From: Chrysemys picta bellii
Lineage: Eukaryota > Chordata > Testudines > Emydidae
Direction: 5' to 3'
DNA: 64,000 nucleotides
Assembly (NCBI RefSeq): GCF_011386835.1
Contig: NC_088792.1
Location: 236,412,394 to 236,476,393, forward strand
The notes beneath the pieces were generated by a model. The model searched no databases. It worked only from the letters and a program-made list of their open reading frames with translations, and was not told the DNA's origin. Below, piece after piece: positions 45,501 through 58,159 of the stretch. The first letter of the stretch is position 1; each line of letters begins with the position of its first letter. Made by a program: the position numbers and the translations under genes.

Positions 45501-48500
45501 TGCAGTGAGTAGAAAGTCTTAGCAAACTGCTAAGACCTCATGTAAAATCAGTTTTAAGAATTCTTTCTGCATGAAAGAAAATAAGCTTGTTGAAAGGTAT
45601 TAGTAGCTGTTGTGCTGAAGGAAGGGTTTCTATTATTAAATTGATAGAACAAGAAGCATTAATACATTATGAGCATATGTTCTTTCTTTGCGCCTTGGAT
45701 TCATGGGTGTTACATATTATGTTATTGTAGAAAGCTATTTGTCCTGGACACAGTCTGCAGAGGAAACATCTTACCAAGAGTAAAACTTGGTATGGTTTCA
45801 GAGGCCAGAAATACTTTGAAGCAGTCCGCCTTTACACAGGCCAGCATCCAGGATATTGTGGAAGCAATATTTTGTCCTATACTTAACCTTCTTTGTCAAA
45901 ATACTGTTTAACAAAATGACATAAAATAATATCTCATAACTATGACCAAATTTGCTTGCCTTTTATTAAAGTACATATACATTTTAATATATTGTAACTA
46001 GTTGTAAGCTCATGGAAAAATAATTTATACCCATGTACAGCTATTAATTGTATTATATCATGATTATGTAGATGTTTTATTTCCAGGATCCTTCTTTTCC
46101 CCATGAGAATTGATAATGCCAATGTTAAAGCATCTAGCTATTAAGAATAAACTCTTAAATAATTAAACCTCTATTTCTTCAATCTTTGTCTGTTTAGTAT
46201 TTAGTATTTTTTATATTCTGTGATGAATTTATAATGTTTGATTTTATTGGTGACTTAATATTCTTATGGAATGTCTTTTAAATGTTGCCTTTCCATGCAA
46301 ACTAGGTGCATGTAGTATTTTATTGTCAAAATAATGTTTCAAGTAGTAAAATGGCAAGGGAATACTGACTGAGCTATTAATAAAACACACCAGCTTTTAG
46401 CTGGCAAAGCAGCCTTCTTTCCATCAAATATGTCTCAGCCTTTAATAAAGAAACTCAAGTGGTGTAGGTGAAAAATTACTTTTCTCACCCGGTCATCTGT
46501 CTGTCATGTATTATTCAGGTCACCAATGTTTGTCCTGAACTGTATCATTCTGTAGTTGTGTCAGGTATGAAATATGTTCAGTGTAATTCCATCAGACTCC
46601 GCGAAGTTGATTAGAACAGATCACCTTTCGGCATGGGCACAAGTTATCTCAGCAGATTGAGTGAAAAAGACTTATTTATCTTTGCCTTATAATAAAGAAA
46701 GAGATGAGCAAACTTATCCATTAACTCAAAAAGAATAACATATTTTGTGTGAAAACAAACTGCAGTCAGTAATTCTATTGAAAATACTATAGTACATGGA
46801 TGTTTCTTTGAAAATACATACTTGCCTTTGGAAACATAAAATATTAAACTAAGGCCACATATATTATATTATGGTCTTTTAAATTATAAATATTTTTTCT
46901 TAAATAAAAATGATGGGAAATAATTAAATTTGCTCTGCTATATATTTGGTTTGTTCTACTGACATTTTTCTGCATTAAAAATTACAAATATTGGTGGGGG
47001 CTTAAACACAATGGAGGGAGATACATTATTTTATATAAGAGGAGATGGGACACTAGATGAGGAATGGCTCTGAGTAACAGAGAATTCTTTCCCAGAAGTC
47101 TGGCTTGTGGGTCTCACCCACATGTTCATGGTGTAACTGATTGCTATATTTGGGGTGGGGAAGGAATTTCCCCCCAGGTTAGAGTGGCAGAGATGATGGG
47201 TTTATTTTTTCTCTTCCTCTGCAGTGTGGGGCATAGGTCACTTGCTGGTTTGAACTAAAGTAAATGGTGGATTCTCTGTAACTTTAAGTCTTTAAATCAA
47301 GATTTGAGGATATCAGTAACTCAGTGGAGGTTATGGGTATACTACAGGAGTGCATGGGTGAGGTTCTGTGTCCTGCAATGTGCCATAGGTCAGACTAGAA
47401 TCTAGTCACTAGATAATCGTGATGGTCCCTTCTGGTCTTAAAGTGTGAGTCTATGAACAGGGTTATAAACAAGGTATAAGATGAATCGAGAAAGGGGAAC
47501 AATTAGGAAAATCGACAGTGGAATCATTTCTCAAGGAAAGTGACTGGAGACGCATTCTATATGCAATATTTATATCTAAACTTTCCAAATTATAGAAATT
47601 GCATCACAGGGAACAATCTTGCATTGTCATCAAAGTGAACGAGATAGCCAAATCATGATTTTTTCATGTCTAATGCCTATGAGCCCAGTGGAGTGAGATG
47701 ATGGGCACCTCTACTCTGATAGATTAATGGAAACAACCTCAACTGACCCACTCCTTCTTTATCTTTTGGGCCAATGTTAAGTACCATTGTTAAGTTTTCA
47801 TACTAATAAAGGCCATCTCTTCTTCAAGTAATACATTACAATGTACATGGAAGTTGGTTTGGCAGATCAGAACTGTTCTTCCTGCATGGAGATTTTTAAG
47901 CCACTTAATGCCAATTCCAGTCCGGCAAACATTTAAGCATATATGTAATTTTACATGTATTACTAATTCCAGCAATATTAAATAAATGGCTTATCATTTC
48001 CATGCAGGAGAGACCGCACCAGGCTGCCATATACACTGCTGTGAGATTGTAGCACTATGTGGCAAGCTACTCGGTTTCCACCTTCCTTCTGTGAGTGACC
48101 TCATGCCAAAGTGACAGTAACTGAGGACCAAAATACCATCTACCTTCTTTAAATTAAAGCAAGTGAATAATGAATATTTCCAGCACTTTGTAAAACCCAT
48201 TCTGTGTTTCTAATCTATGTATAACTCAAAATATTTCAGTATTTGAAACACAAATGAAGTGCTCAGAATGTAATTATTCTCCGTTTATTTATCTTTTAGA
48301 TTATTATAGTGTGTTATGTAAACCATACCTCTTGTGTTCCAATGAAACCTGTACCCAAAGTCACACTTATTAGGCAATCTCCTCTCTTAAATAATCACCT
48401 AAACTGTCCCTGAGTGTCCTGGGTAAAACTCAACTCCACCTCTGTTAGAAGCTCATCTCTGCTAAATAACCAATTTTTGTCAGGCTCTTCAGTGAAAATT

Positions 48501-51049
48501 TAAGGCACGTTTTACTGTATATGAAACAGTTAAACTTGTTGTTGGATTTTAATTTTTGAATAGTTACCATGAGATTGTTTAATAAATACAGAACAAACAG
48601 AATCAGACTTCAATTCATCAAGACAATGCATTATCTTTTGTTTAAAAAAAGGAAATTAAACCCCTGCTTTTATCCCATTTTCTTGTATTAAAATGTAAGA
48701 CATGTAAGGATTACATTTTAAAGTGTTGACAATTTATATTATTGGCATACTTTAAATCAGTAATAGTTGAATACTTTTCTTTACATTGTATTTCAGGCTT
48801 CTGATGTGTCCCCTATTTGCTCATCAGAAATAATTTTTTTTCTGTCTTTCTCCATCCACTTATCTGTCTGTCTGTCTCTCTTTTTTTTTAACTAGATAAA
48901 GAGGTATACAGTCTGAGCTTACTTAATGGATACAGTGGGTCACATTTTGCCCCCAGATACAAGGGCAATGGGCTCAACTCCCATTGAATCTACAAAGATT
49001 GCAATCAATGGAAATTCTTCATGTGTATTTGAGGGTGGAATTTGGCCTAGTGCATTTAAAGAGATCATATAATTAGTTAATGTATGTATAGTTTCTGCTT
49101 TAGAAAACAACAGTAAAGGACTTTATAAATGCTAAGTACGGTGTGCTTGCTGATGCCACTCTGGATGGTGCAGAAAGAAAACACAATTCACTAACAATTG
49201 GTTTAAAGACCAAGGTTGCAATTTTTACTGAAACATAATAACTCAAACAGCAATGTTATTCAACAGCTGTTAATCCCTGCAGTAGTAAGTAACCATAAAG
49301 CCTGAGGGCACCAGGCACGTGCCTCAGATTCTCTGCAGATATGATCTCTGAGCTGCAAACCGTACCAATATTGGGAAGAAACATGCTTTATTATGGGGAG
49401 CTGTTTACCTTTATGGCCAACTCTCAGGGAATATGATATTTTGTGGTTTTCATAAAGGTGCTGGAATCAAGAGATTGCATGAGATTCTCAGCTCTCATGA
49501 AAGACAAAAAAAAGTAATTTTCCTAGTCCACCTGGATGCAGAGAAAAGCTTAAAAACAGAAAGTGAGTGCTCCATAAAGGCTCAGAAGCCAGACGGCAAA
49601 TGAAAATAACACCAAATGTATTTTTTAAACCTTATTTTTAAGCCCATCTCATGCTTTTTTGCATCCTGACTTGTGATTTTTGAACTCTTGGGGATGGCAA
49701 TACTGATGATATTACACCCTTTCTCAGACTCTGAGCCTGATCCAAAGGCCATTGAAGTCACTGAAAGATTCCCATTCAGGGCACTAGTTCAGACTTCATG
49801 TGCTCCACTGCCATCTTTAGTACTCCTGTTCCCAAACCTGTGCAAAAGTTATGGGAAAGCAGGACACGACAGCAACCTTTACTACGTGGAACTTCTGCCA
49901 CCAGAAATATCAACAAATTACAAAATATACCTTGTAATCCAAGACTATTTAACTAAGTACAAGTGTGCTTAAAAAAATCAGTCCAGCTGTGAAATTAATG
50001 AGCACCGTACTCTCTAAATAACTGTAGGTGGTTGTAAACAACCTGGTGGTGACTCAGTATCTTACTAGTCTTTGTGAGTGAGCAACAACTTTGCTACCTC
50101 CATATTAACTGCTCTTGGGGATACCTACCTTAGAATCATAGAAGGGAACACAAAGGTCATCTAGCCTAGTCCGCTGCCATGATATTGCCTTGCCAGATTT
50201 GCCTGCACTTCTTGACACTTGTTGTGGGAGCAAGTTGGACAATACCAAGACCATACTCATGTATCTGGACCACAATAGCTAGAGGTCTCTCTTTATTTGA
50301 ATCAGCAAAACAACCTGTGTTCCCCATCAAATTGTTACCCTTCCTGTTGAATAATTAAACCTTTGCAAAGACCTAGTCTTTCATACTTGGCAAACAGTGT
50401 TGGAGCGAGCTGGTCCTACTCGCTATGTCAGTTAAACCATATCTGGACAGCATCAAAACCCTGCTGCTCATTTGCCTGCTGTGCGCTGATGAGTAGATTC
50501 TGTGGCTGTAGATCCAAAAAGAGGAACTGGGAACAGTCACACCTATACATTAACAATATTAGTTAGATCGTGGTGAAAATTCACAGGCATTTTGAACTGC
50601 CTCAGTTCATCCTTCTATATGGTGGAACAAGGTATTCTCAACTTGTTCACTGCCCGAATGTTTTGTGGGCCCATGCTGAGTGCTACTGTGGAGCAGAGTT
50701 TCATATGAATGTTATGCCATCCGAGACCTGATTTACTACCAATGCAGCTGTGTCATTCATGACTGCTTTAGGAAAACCGGATACTAATTTTCCTATTGTA
50801 GACGTACCTCAGTGGTTACAAGTCATATTCAGAAAACACACTAAAGTCAACTGCTGAGTTTTAATCTAGAACAATTGCTGACCACGCTGAACAGGGAATC
50901 TATTGTAGAAATCACACTGTTGGAATAAGGCTGTAATGATGGTTTTTATATAATATTTGAGAACCATTTTTGAACACATTTGTTGCTAGCATGATTCAAA
51001 CCTTTGTTTTGTCAGGGGCGTGAGTAAAGTGCCCATATAGTAAACTCTG
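42590..51049. other. Long non-coding stretch, mostly unassigned
   Basis: Within this 8.5 kb I can name only the SINE tail at 47338-47457 and weak old-repeat tracts at 48955-49060, 49725-49790 and 50131-50200. The frame 49673-49972 overlaps one of these tracts and is not credible as a gene. A short open segment after an acceptor-like site at 43020 is discussed as a finding. Confidence 0.45.
47338..47457 (+). repeat. SINE/LINE 3' tail fragment
   Basis: It ends 'gatggtcccttctggtctta' then 'tctatgaac', the same tail as the reverse-oriented copy at 37364-37450. The head is too degraded to recognise. Confidence 0.6.
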
Positions 51050-53142
51050 CATATATAGTGCCAAATATAATGCCCATCTTTAAAAAAGGGATGAAGGAGA
51101 ACCCGGGGAACTGCAGACTGGTCAGACTCACATCAGTCCCTGAAAAAATCATGGAGCAGGTCCTCAAGGAAACCATTTTGAAGCACTTGGAGGGGAGGAA
51201 GGTGATCAGGAACAGTCAACATGGATTCACCAAAGGCAAATCATGCCTGACCAACCTGATTGTCTTCTATGATGAGATAACTGGTTCTGTCGATATGGGG
51301 AAAGCAGTGGATGTGATATATCTTGACTTTGGCAAAGCTTTTGATATTGTCTCCCACAGTATTCTTGCCAGAAAGTTAAAAAAGTAGTGATTGGATGAAT
51401 GGACTGTAAGGTGGTGTGACAGACCCAGACCAGTGGGGTACAGGAGTCTGGTAGAGGGCAAATATACTGGTCACTGGATGAGTAGTTTTCTCTTCCCTAA
51501 GTGACCAGAGCAGGAGCTGCACTAGAGTAATCAGGAAACTGCTAGAACCAGTTAAGGCAGGCAGGCTAATTAGGACATGGGAGCCAATTAAGAAGAAGCT
51601 GCTAGACTCAATTAAGGCAGGCTAATCAGGGCACCTGGGTTTTAAAGGGAGCTCACTTCAGTTTGTGGTGCGAGTCTGAGGAGCTGGGAGCAAGAGATGC
51701 AAGGAGCTGGGAGTGAGAGGGTGTGCTGCTGGAGGACTGAGGAGCACAAGCGTTATCAGACACCAGGAGGAAGGTCCTGTGGTGAGAATAAGGAAGGTGT
51801 TTGGAGGAGGCCATGGGGAAGTAGGCCAGGGAGTTGTAGCTGTCATGCAGCTGTTACAGGAGGCACTATAGACAGATGCAGTCCACAGGGCCCTGGGCTG
51901 GAACCCAGAGTAGAAGGAGGGCCCGGGTTCCCCCCAAACCTCCCAATTGAACTGGACTGTGGGTTCTTCCAGAGGGGAAGGTCTCTGGGTTGTTCCCCAA
52001 CCCACATGGTGAATCTCTGAGGCAAGAAAATCCACCAATAAGCGCAGGACCCATCAAGATAGAGGAGGAACTTTGTCACAGTGGATAGAATTCAGGCTAG
52101 ATTGTCAGGATCAATGGGTAGTGATCAACGGTTTGATGTCTAGTTGGCAGCCGGTATCAAGCGGAGTACCCCAGGGGTTGGTCCTGGGGCAAGTTTTGTT
52201 CAACATCGTTATTAATGATCTGGATGATGGGATGGATTGCACCCTCAGCAAGTTTGCAGATGACACTAAGCTGGGGGGGAGAGGTAGATACACTGGAGGG
52301 TAGGGATAGGGTCCATAGTGACCTAGACAAATTGGAGGATTGGGCCAAAAGAAATCTGATGAGGTTCAACAAGGACAAGTGCAGAGTTCTGCACTTAGGA
52401 CGGAAGAATCCCATGCACCGCTACAAGCTGGGGACTGACTGGCTAAGCAGCAGTTCTGCAGAAAAGGACCTGGGGATTGGAGTGGATGAGAAGCTAGGTA
52501 TGAGTCAGCAGTGTGCCCTTGTTGCCAAGAAGGCTAATGGCATATTGGGCTGCATTAGTATCAGCATTGCCAGCAGATCGAGGGAAGTGATTATTCCCTT
52601 CTATTTGGCACTGGTGAGGCCACATCTGGAGTATTGCATCCAGTTTTGGGCCCCCCACTACAGAAAGGATTTAGACAAATTTAGAGTCCAGTGGAGGGCA
52701 ACGAAAATGATCAGGGGGATGGGGCACATGACTTATGAGAAGAGGCTGCAGGAACTGGGCTTGTTTATCTGCAGAAAAGAAGAGTGAGGGGGGATTTGAT
52801 AGCAGCCTTCAAAAACCTGAAGGGGGGTTCCAAAGAGGATGGAGCTCGACTGTTCTCAGTGGTGGCAGATGACAGAGCAATGGTCTCAAGTTGCAGTGGG
52901 GGAGGTCTAGGTTGGATATTAGGAAACACTATTTCACTAGGAGTGTGATGAAGTGCTGGAATGGGTTACCTAGGGAAGTGGTGGAATCTCCATCCTTAGA
53001 GGTTTTTAAGGCCCGGCTTGACAAAGCCCTGGTTGGGATGATTTAATTGGGGATTGGTCCTGCTTTGAGCAGGGGGTTGAACTAGATAACCTCCTGACCT
53101 CTTCCAACCCTAATCTTCTATGATTCTATGATTCTTCTATGA
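51050..53142 (+). mobile_element. CR1 LINE with intact 3' end, split by a solo LTR
   Basis: Before the LTR, the frame 51058-51387 gives NSQHGFTKGKSCLTNLIVFY and then VDVIYLDFGKAFDIVSHSIL, the A-block of CR1 RT. After the LTR, RT resumes with [20 protein letters not shown], then FADDTKLGG (about 52253), then [20 protein letters not shown]. The FADD catalytic motif is preserved. The 3' untranslated region ends in an 'attctatg' repeat at about 53115-53138, the normal CR1 terminus. Frameshifts near 52275 and 52780 inactivate it. It is closely related to the 15943-16812 fragment. Confidence 0.92.
51415..52080 (+). mobile_element. Solo LTR inserted in CR1, 666 bp
   Basis: It starts TGTGACAGACCC and ends CTTTGTCACA, so the termini TGTGACA/TGTCACA are inverse. 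A 4-bp duplication, gtgg, is seen at 51411-51414 and 52081-52084. Both flanks are CR1 sequence that joins seamlessly across the duplication. No internal retroelement sequence remains. The 4-bp duplication suits Ty3/Gypsy or some retroviruses, and the class is not certain. The overlapping frames on both strands within it are not genes. Confidence 0.85.
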
Positions 53143-54644
53143 AAGGCATTTTCATGACTTCTGAAAGCAGTACTGAGTTGTTCAAATGTTATTCAAAGAA
53201 TAAACTTAGCTGGTGGAATCCTTTCCACAATGGAGAGAAAACCATACTGACTAGGAAAAATAGGTTTAAACTATATTAGTCTGAACCCTCTAGAACTGTG
53301 TTTAAAAGCTGTTTAATAAAATCATTTCCCCCCATGCTGTGGATGGAACCTTAGTGTGAGGATGCTGCTAGTTCAGGATCCGGTATATGAGCTTAGTAGG
53401 CCAATATAAAACAATTAGTTTACTTCTATCAGCCTGCTGTTCTTATAGTGAGGTCAGATTTGTGTAATTTACATGTGGAGGAAGAGAAGCCAATTTACAA
53501 ATGATTTTCCTATCATTTAACCATGCTGATTTCTTAATTTAAAATACATCTACCCAGTGATAATGCTGTGTGAATCCCTGTGATTCTGCCAGATATGTCA
53601 GTAAGCTGTTAAAGGGTAGTCATCTTTAAAAAGAGTTCAGCTCTGAAACAAACATGACTCAACATTTAGCTTCAAACAGAATTAGAATGAAGTTAAAACG
53701 GTATCAAAGATGTTATGAAGTTTGCCTTGTCATGCAGTGAAAGACAGTCATACAGTATGTGTTTCAGCAAGCAAGCTTGAAGAAAACATTTTGAAAATCA
53801 GTGCTTATTAAATTGTATGTATTTATTTTACAGCTATGTAATTATAATAAAATATGGCATCTGTGATACTGTAAATGTGTGTAAACCTTTACCTTCATGT
53901 TGTTTGACTGAAATTATATAAAGAATGTTATAATTTACCGTATGTGACTGATGGCACCACAATTCGTGTGTCTAGAATTAAATGTCAATGCACATTTTCA
54001 TTGTAAACCTCCTATTTCTAGTTTTTTTTTTAAATTAGACAGTTGTCTATATATAGTTTCTAGCCAAGAAAAAATATTTTACAACATTGGAAGAGGAATT
54101 GATTTAACTAGGATTTTATTGTGAATTTAAATAATTCTGAAGTACCTTTGACAAGGACATGTGTTTGAAGTGGCTTCGTAAGAATCAACCATGTCCTTTG
54201 AAGTCAGTGAAAATCCTTTCACTGAACTTAATGGGCTTTGGTCAAGCCCAACAGGTACTGTATTAAGAACAGGAGTACTTGTGGCACCTTGTTACCCCTT
54301 TTAACATGAGCTAGCCAAAAATATGGGGTCTCTTTGGTTGTTCCAGTTAAAAAGAGACACTGGTGATGGAGTCAGGCATTTCTTTGATGAAATTTTTTTT
54401 TATTTACAAAAAAATGTACAAAATTCTATTTCCATGAACAAAATAGGAAACAAACAGAGGGAGACAGTTCCTGTATCCAATGTTCCAAGCCTGCCTTTCC
54501 AGCCAGCACCCTGCACTCAAACAGCTTTTTTCTTTTAGTTTTTTTCTCTGGGCCATGTTACCAGCCTTCTGTTACTGTCTGATTTGCTTTCTCTCACTGT
54601 TTCAGCTTGGGCTGTCTCTCTGGGCTTTTCTTCATTACCAGAGA
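53143..54644. other. Non-coding, mostly unassigned
   Basis: A 24-bp stretch at about 54266-54290 (aagaacaggagtacttgtgg then cacctt) is a stub of the foldback unit arm of insertion 2. T-rich sequence follows near 54392. Nothing else is supported. Confidence 0.45.
54266..54290 (+). repeat. Stub of foldback SINE unit arm
   Basis: It matches the arm of 31319-31510 (aagaacaggaggacttgtgg) with one difference over the first 20 bases, then stops. No flanking duplication was identified. Confidence 0.6.
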
Positions 54645-54915
54645 GATTGACGCTGCTGCAATCGATGCAGTGAGTGTCAATCAAGGAGGTCTAGTGAGGA
54701 CCCACTATATCGATGGCAGAGTGCTCTCCAGTCGACCCCAGTACTTCACCTCTCCAAGAAGATTAAGTTAAGTCAACCAGAGAGCATCTCCCATTGACGC
54801 AGCACAGTGAAGACACTAGGGTAAGTCGACCTATACTACATTGACTCCAGCTACGTTATTCATATAGCTGGATTAGCGTAATTTAGGTCGATTTACCCCG
54901 ATAGTGAAGACAAGC
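54645..54915. repeat. Interspersed repeat with internal hairpins
   Basis: Two internal inverted repeats are visible: 54648-54682 (ttgacgctgctgca against tgcagtgagtgtcaa) and 54818-54899 (ggtaagtcgacctata against ttaggtcgatttacc, with agctac/gtagct nearer the centre). Several 'gtcgac'/'gtcaac' motifs recur. It is probably an old non-autonomous element whose CpGs have decayed. The outer ends are uncertain. Confidence 0.5.
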
Positions 54916-55949
54916 TCCCTGTCTCAAACAGTCCAAAACAATTTCACCAAACCTCTGCATGTAAAACCTCTTAGGCCACATGATTCAGCCTCTACTCAGC
55001 TTTTCCATGTTGCCTGTGTTTTGTGTGTTACTGCTGTTCTCACAGCCACCTGATTACAATGGCTTCTTTACATTTATTTTGAATGTAAGGAGGTGGCCAC
55101 ACCTGACCCACAACAACATTTACCTCAAGCCATAACAATATACTTCACCGATTATAGCTGATATTGTGTATAAAATGAGTGGCAATGAGAGATCATGCAT
55201 GCTGCAGCCATTTTCAAATTATAGCAGATACAGCGCTGTCACAAGACTGGGCAGCACAAGAGGTCTGAAATCCCACCAAAACGACACTCTCTGAAGAGCA
55301 ATGCCCAGGTCAAATTTTGAGCCTGTTACAAAAGTCCATTTGAACAATGATAAATATCTTTTGTTGTAGAAAACTAAACCTTAAAATTTTCAGAACAAAA
55401 CAGCTGCTGGTACTCATCTTGTTGAAAGAGCATAAATGCAAGCAAAAGGCCGCAAGCTGATATGGTAAGCTGCAGCTCCCACAGGAGTCGGTCTAACATA
55501 ATTTTAGAGTGACAGCACTGTCATATCATTATGTTGTCACATTTAATACGTGAGAAATACCACACAGAGAATTCACCTACTTAGCTATGTTAAAATGAAG
55601 TAACTATATCTAAGGAAATACAAGTATATGTATCCACTGAACATCAGAATAGAACATACTGTCTCTAACATTATACAGTAAAGGCCTTGTCCAGTGAAGT
55701 ACAATGAACTTGAACAAGGTCAAAGGGCACTGAAGGAACTTAGTTGATCTCAGGATCAAATCCTTCAATGAGACTTCAACAGGATGAGTTAAATCTGAAG
55801 TGTATTAGTGTTATACTTAATTAGGGTGTGCATTTAAAAAATAGCCTATCTATATGTCTTGACTGGACGAGCTTGTGATGGCCATCTTAAATTTGATTTT
55901 TATGAGGTATGCCAATGACTGGTTTGAAGATTTGTTTTGTATTAATAAA
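54916..55949. other. Non-coding, nothing assigned
   Basis: No feature supported upstream of the Gypsy element. Confidence 0.4.
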
Positions 55950-56401
55950 TGTGGCAAACCCAGCCTAAACAGCTACAAAGGGGGGGTAGTAATTAGTCCC
56001 AGGGGATTAAAAAGGCTTCTCCCAAGCTACTGACTGAGAGATAACCATGGGGAAATAAGGTTCAGCTGGACAAGGGGTTACCAGGGAACTAATTAGGTTC
56101 AGCTGGCTCCAACTGCTTGTGACCTTTTTAAACCCTCCCCGGCGTGGAAGAGGGGAGGGGAACAGAGAGTGAGAGAAGGAGGGAAGCTGCCAGTAAGCTA
56201 GGTACAGCAAGGCTCTGAAGCCTTCCAGCAAGGAAGGCTGCACTCTGTCCCCAGAAGGGAAGAAAAACAGGCGCAAGGGACTGACTGAGGGAAGGAATAG
56301 CCAGACCTTGTGCTACTTACAAGGATTTACTTTGCCCAAGCCTGTGTCTTCAAGACTAAAAAGGACTGAGCCTGCTGGGGAGAAGAAGGTACTTTGCCAC
56401 A
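55950..56401 (+). repeat. 5' LTR of the Gypsy element
   Basis: It begins TGTGGCAAACCC and ends ACTTTGCCACA (TGTGGCAAA/TTTGCCACA inverse ends). It is 452 bp, about 10 bp longer than the 3' LTR because of a purine-rich insertion near 56185. It should hold the promoter. The sequence 'cttttta' lies at about 56125, but no TATA box is clear. Confidence 0.95.
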
Positions 56402-56403
56402 CG

Positions 56404-56421
56404 TGGTGTCAGGAGTGGGAT
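56404..56421 (+). promoter_or_regulatory. Primer-binding site, tRNA-Leu type
   Basis: TGGTGTCAGGAGTGGGAT begins two bases after the 5' LTR. It is complementary to the 3' end of vertebrate tRNA-Leu (...CCCACTCCTGACA plus CCA). This is the site where minus-strand DNA synthesis would start. Confidence 0.85.
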
Positions 56422-56490
56422 GTGAGTGAGGCTCTGTGGCAAGCCATCTCAGGGCAAGGTAAATCACAAAAAAAAAAAGAAAAAAAAAAT

Positions 56491-56817
56491 ATGGAGGACG
56501 TAGTGAAGGCATTGATACAGGCCACTGCGGCCCAACAAGAGGCTACCAGAGTACAGATGGTGGCCCAACAAGAGTCAGTACGTGTCCAACAGGAGACAAA
56601 CCAATTGCTGATGAACCAGGTGGCCCAAGACCGAGCCACCCTGAATGAAGTAGTGAACAAGTTGAAAACCCTGAGCACGCTGACGCACGGGCCCCAGGGG
56701 ACCTGGCCGCTACGGGCAAGCAACTATTTACAGAAGATGACAACGGATGACGATATAGAGGCATATCTCCTTGCATTCGAGAGGATGGCACTGCGGGAGG
56801 CCTGGCCCCAAGACTAG
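56491..56817 (+). pseudogene. gag: Gypsy gag, N-terminal part (premature stop)
   Basis: The first plausible ATG after the primer-binding site (56491) follows a long A-rich leader. It gives 108 codons: a glutamine-rich, probably coiled-coil stretch ([20 protein letters not shown]) and then a folded part ([20 protein letters not shown]). It stops at TAG (56815-56817) directly after WPQD. Gag similarity continues past the stop in the same phase and then shifts by one base near 56905, so both a stop and a frameshift break gag. In the family, gag forms the particle. Confidence 0.8.
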
Positions 56818-57475
56818 TGGGCAGGCATCCTGGCTCCATTTCTGTGTGGGGAGGCTCAGAAGGCCTATTTCGACATGACCACAGAAGCAGCTATGGATTA
56901 CCCCAGCTGAAGGCAGAAATCCTGGCGAGGTCAGGTGTGACGCTGGCCATAAGGGCCCAGTGCTTCCACAAGTGGAAGTACCAGGACGACAAAGCGCCGA
57001 GGTCCCAGCTATTTGATTTGATCCACCTTGCCCGGAATTGGCTCCACCCCGAGATCCATGGGCCGGAGAAGGTAGTGGAAATCCTGGTATTGAACAGGTA
57101 CATGAGGGACGTGCAAGGGTGGGTCCGCCAAAATGATCCCTCCTCTTATGATGAACTAGTTGCCCTTGTAGAGAGACACTTAGCAGCCCAAAATCTTTCT
57201 CGGACCACCGGGGAAGGAAGGCGCCAGAATCGGAGACCAGTCTCGGCACCGAGGCCCCGGTTTGCCCTAGCGCCAGGCCGGACAATGGAGGGGAGGAAAG
57301 AGGCGGAAGAGCAGCCAGTGGTCCCGGAGAGACTTGAGGATTGGGGGAGAAAGGCTCGAGAGATAAAGCCCAGCAGCCTGAAAAATAGGGGGCTGCCCCG
57401 AGCGGGGTACCAATGCTATGCCTGTGGCAAATTGGGGCATATCGCTGCCCAATGCCCGAATCTAGGAGAGCCTAT
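56818..57475 (+). pseudogene. gag: Gypsy gag, SCAN-like domain and zinc knuckle
   Basis: From about 56907 the open frame (56817-57875) reads [18 protein letters not shown], then [19 protein letters not shown], then [17 protein letters not shown]. This matches the SCAN fold of vertebrate zinc-finger proteins and the capsid C-terminal domain of Gmr1 elements (residues about 31-126 of the frame). A basic linker follows, then [14 protein letters not shown], a CX2CX4HX4C zinc knuckle (57414-57455). The first 30 or so residues of this open frame are out of the gag phase. In the family, SCAN mediates dimerisation and the knuckle binds RNA. Confidence 0.85.
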
Positions 57476-57559
57476 GCAATGCGAACTGGGAGATATAGGG
57501 GGGCCATGTGATCTAATAAGTCTACTCGGGGTTGCGATGGTCCCTCATAGATACACTAG

Positions 57560-57875
57560 GCCAGTTAAGATGAATAGTATAAAGACCACAGCATTAGTAG
57601 ACTCGGGAAGTGCAATCACATTAGTCTCGGGGAAGCTGGTCGGGCAGGACCAACTATCCTGGGCCAAACGCTCAGGAATATCCTGTGTGCATGGGGATGT
57701 CAACTATTATCCAACCATCCCCGTAAAAATAGAAGTTCTTGGAAACCCCACAAGGTTGATGGTGGGAGTAGTTCCAAAACTCCCCTACCCTGTCCTTATC
57801 GGACGAAACTTCCCGGGGTTTGATAGCCTACTCCCCGGGGAGGAGGAAGAAGAAAATAATGACCCTGGGACCTAG
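57560..57875 (+). pseudogene. Gypsy aspartic protease region
   Basis: It is continuous with the gag C-terminus in the same frame. [16 protein letters not shown] holds the catalytic D-S-G triad (57600-57608), and [10 protein letters not shown] near the end resembles the second conserved block (I-L-G-x-D in most relatives, here I-G-R-N). The frame ends at TAG (57873-57875) after an acidic run (EEEEENN). The protease would process gag-pol. Because no break separates it from the zinc knuckle, it may have been translated as one protein with gag. Confidence 0.8.
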
Positions 57876-58159
57876 GATGTGGCCCAGATGGTTAACCCTC
57901 CCCCGGCCTTCCATGAATTTAGCCAGGATTTGTTCTCCCCACCGGGGAAGTCCAAGAAGAGTAGGAGGGAACGGAGGGTGGATAAAAGGAGGGGGACGAG
58001 GATCCTGACCCAGTACCAGAAGTCTACGCTTGTAGGGAAAAGAAGGGGCTCAACTGACAGCGGGATGGGTCGGCGATCAACAATCCTATCGCCGGACCTG
58101 ATTCCCCAGGGGCTTTCCCCGAGGGGGAGACGGAGGTAGACCTCCCTGATTTTGGACAA
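57876..58159 (+). other. Gypsy pol linker between protease and integrase
   Basis: Low-complexity, charged coding-like sequence in another phase (57879-58139: FHEFSQDLFSPPGKSKKSR). No catalytic domain was recognised. It is part of the element, not a separate gene. Confidence 0.5.

Noticed and set aside
45669..45911. 80-codon frame
   Set aside because: No recognisable motif. Composition matches the surrounding non-coding DNA.
49673..49972. 99-codon frame
   Set aside because: Its middle overlaps an old repeat tract (gcctgatccaaaggccattg). No domain and no splice context.
51658..52079. Open frames on both strands in the 51.4-52.1 kb LTR
   Set aside because: They lie wholly within a solo LTR and show no domain.
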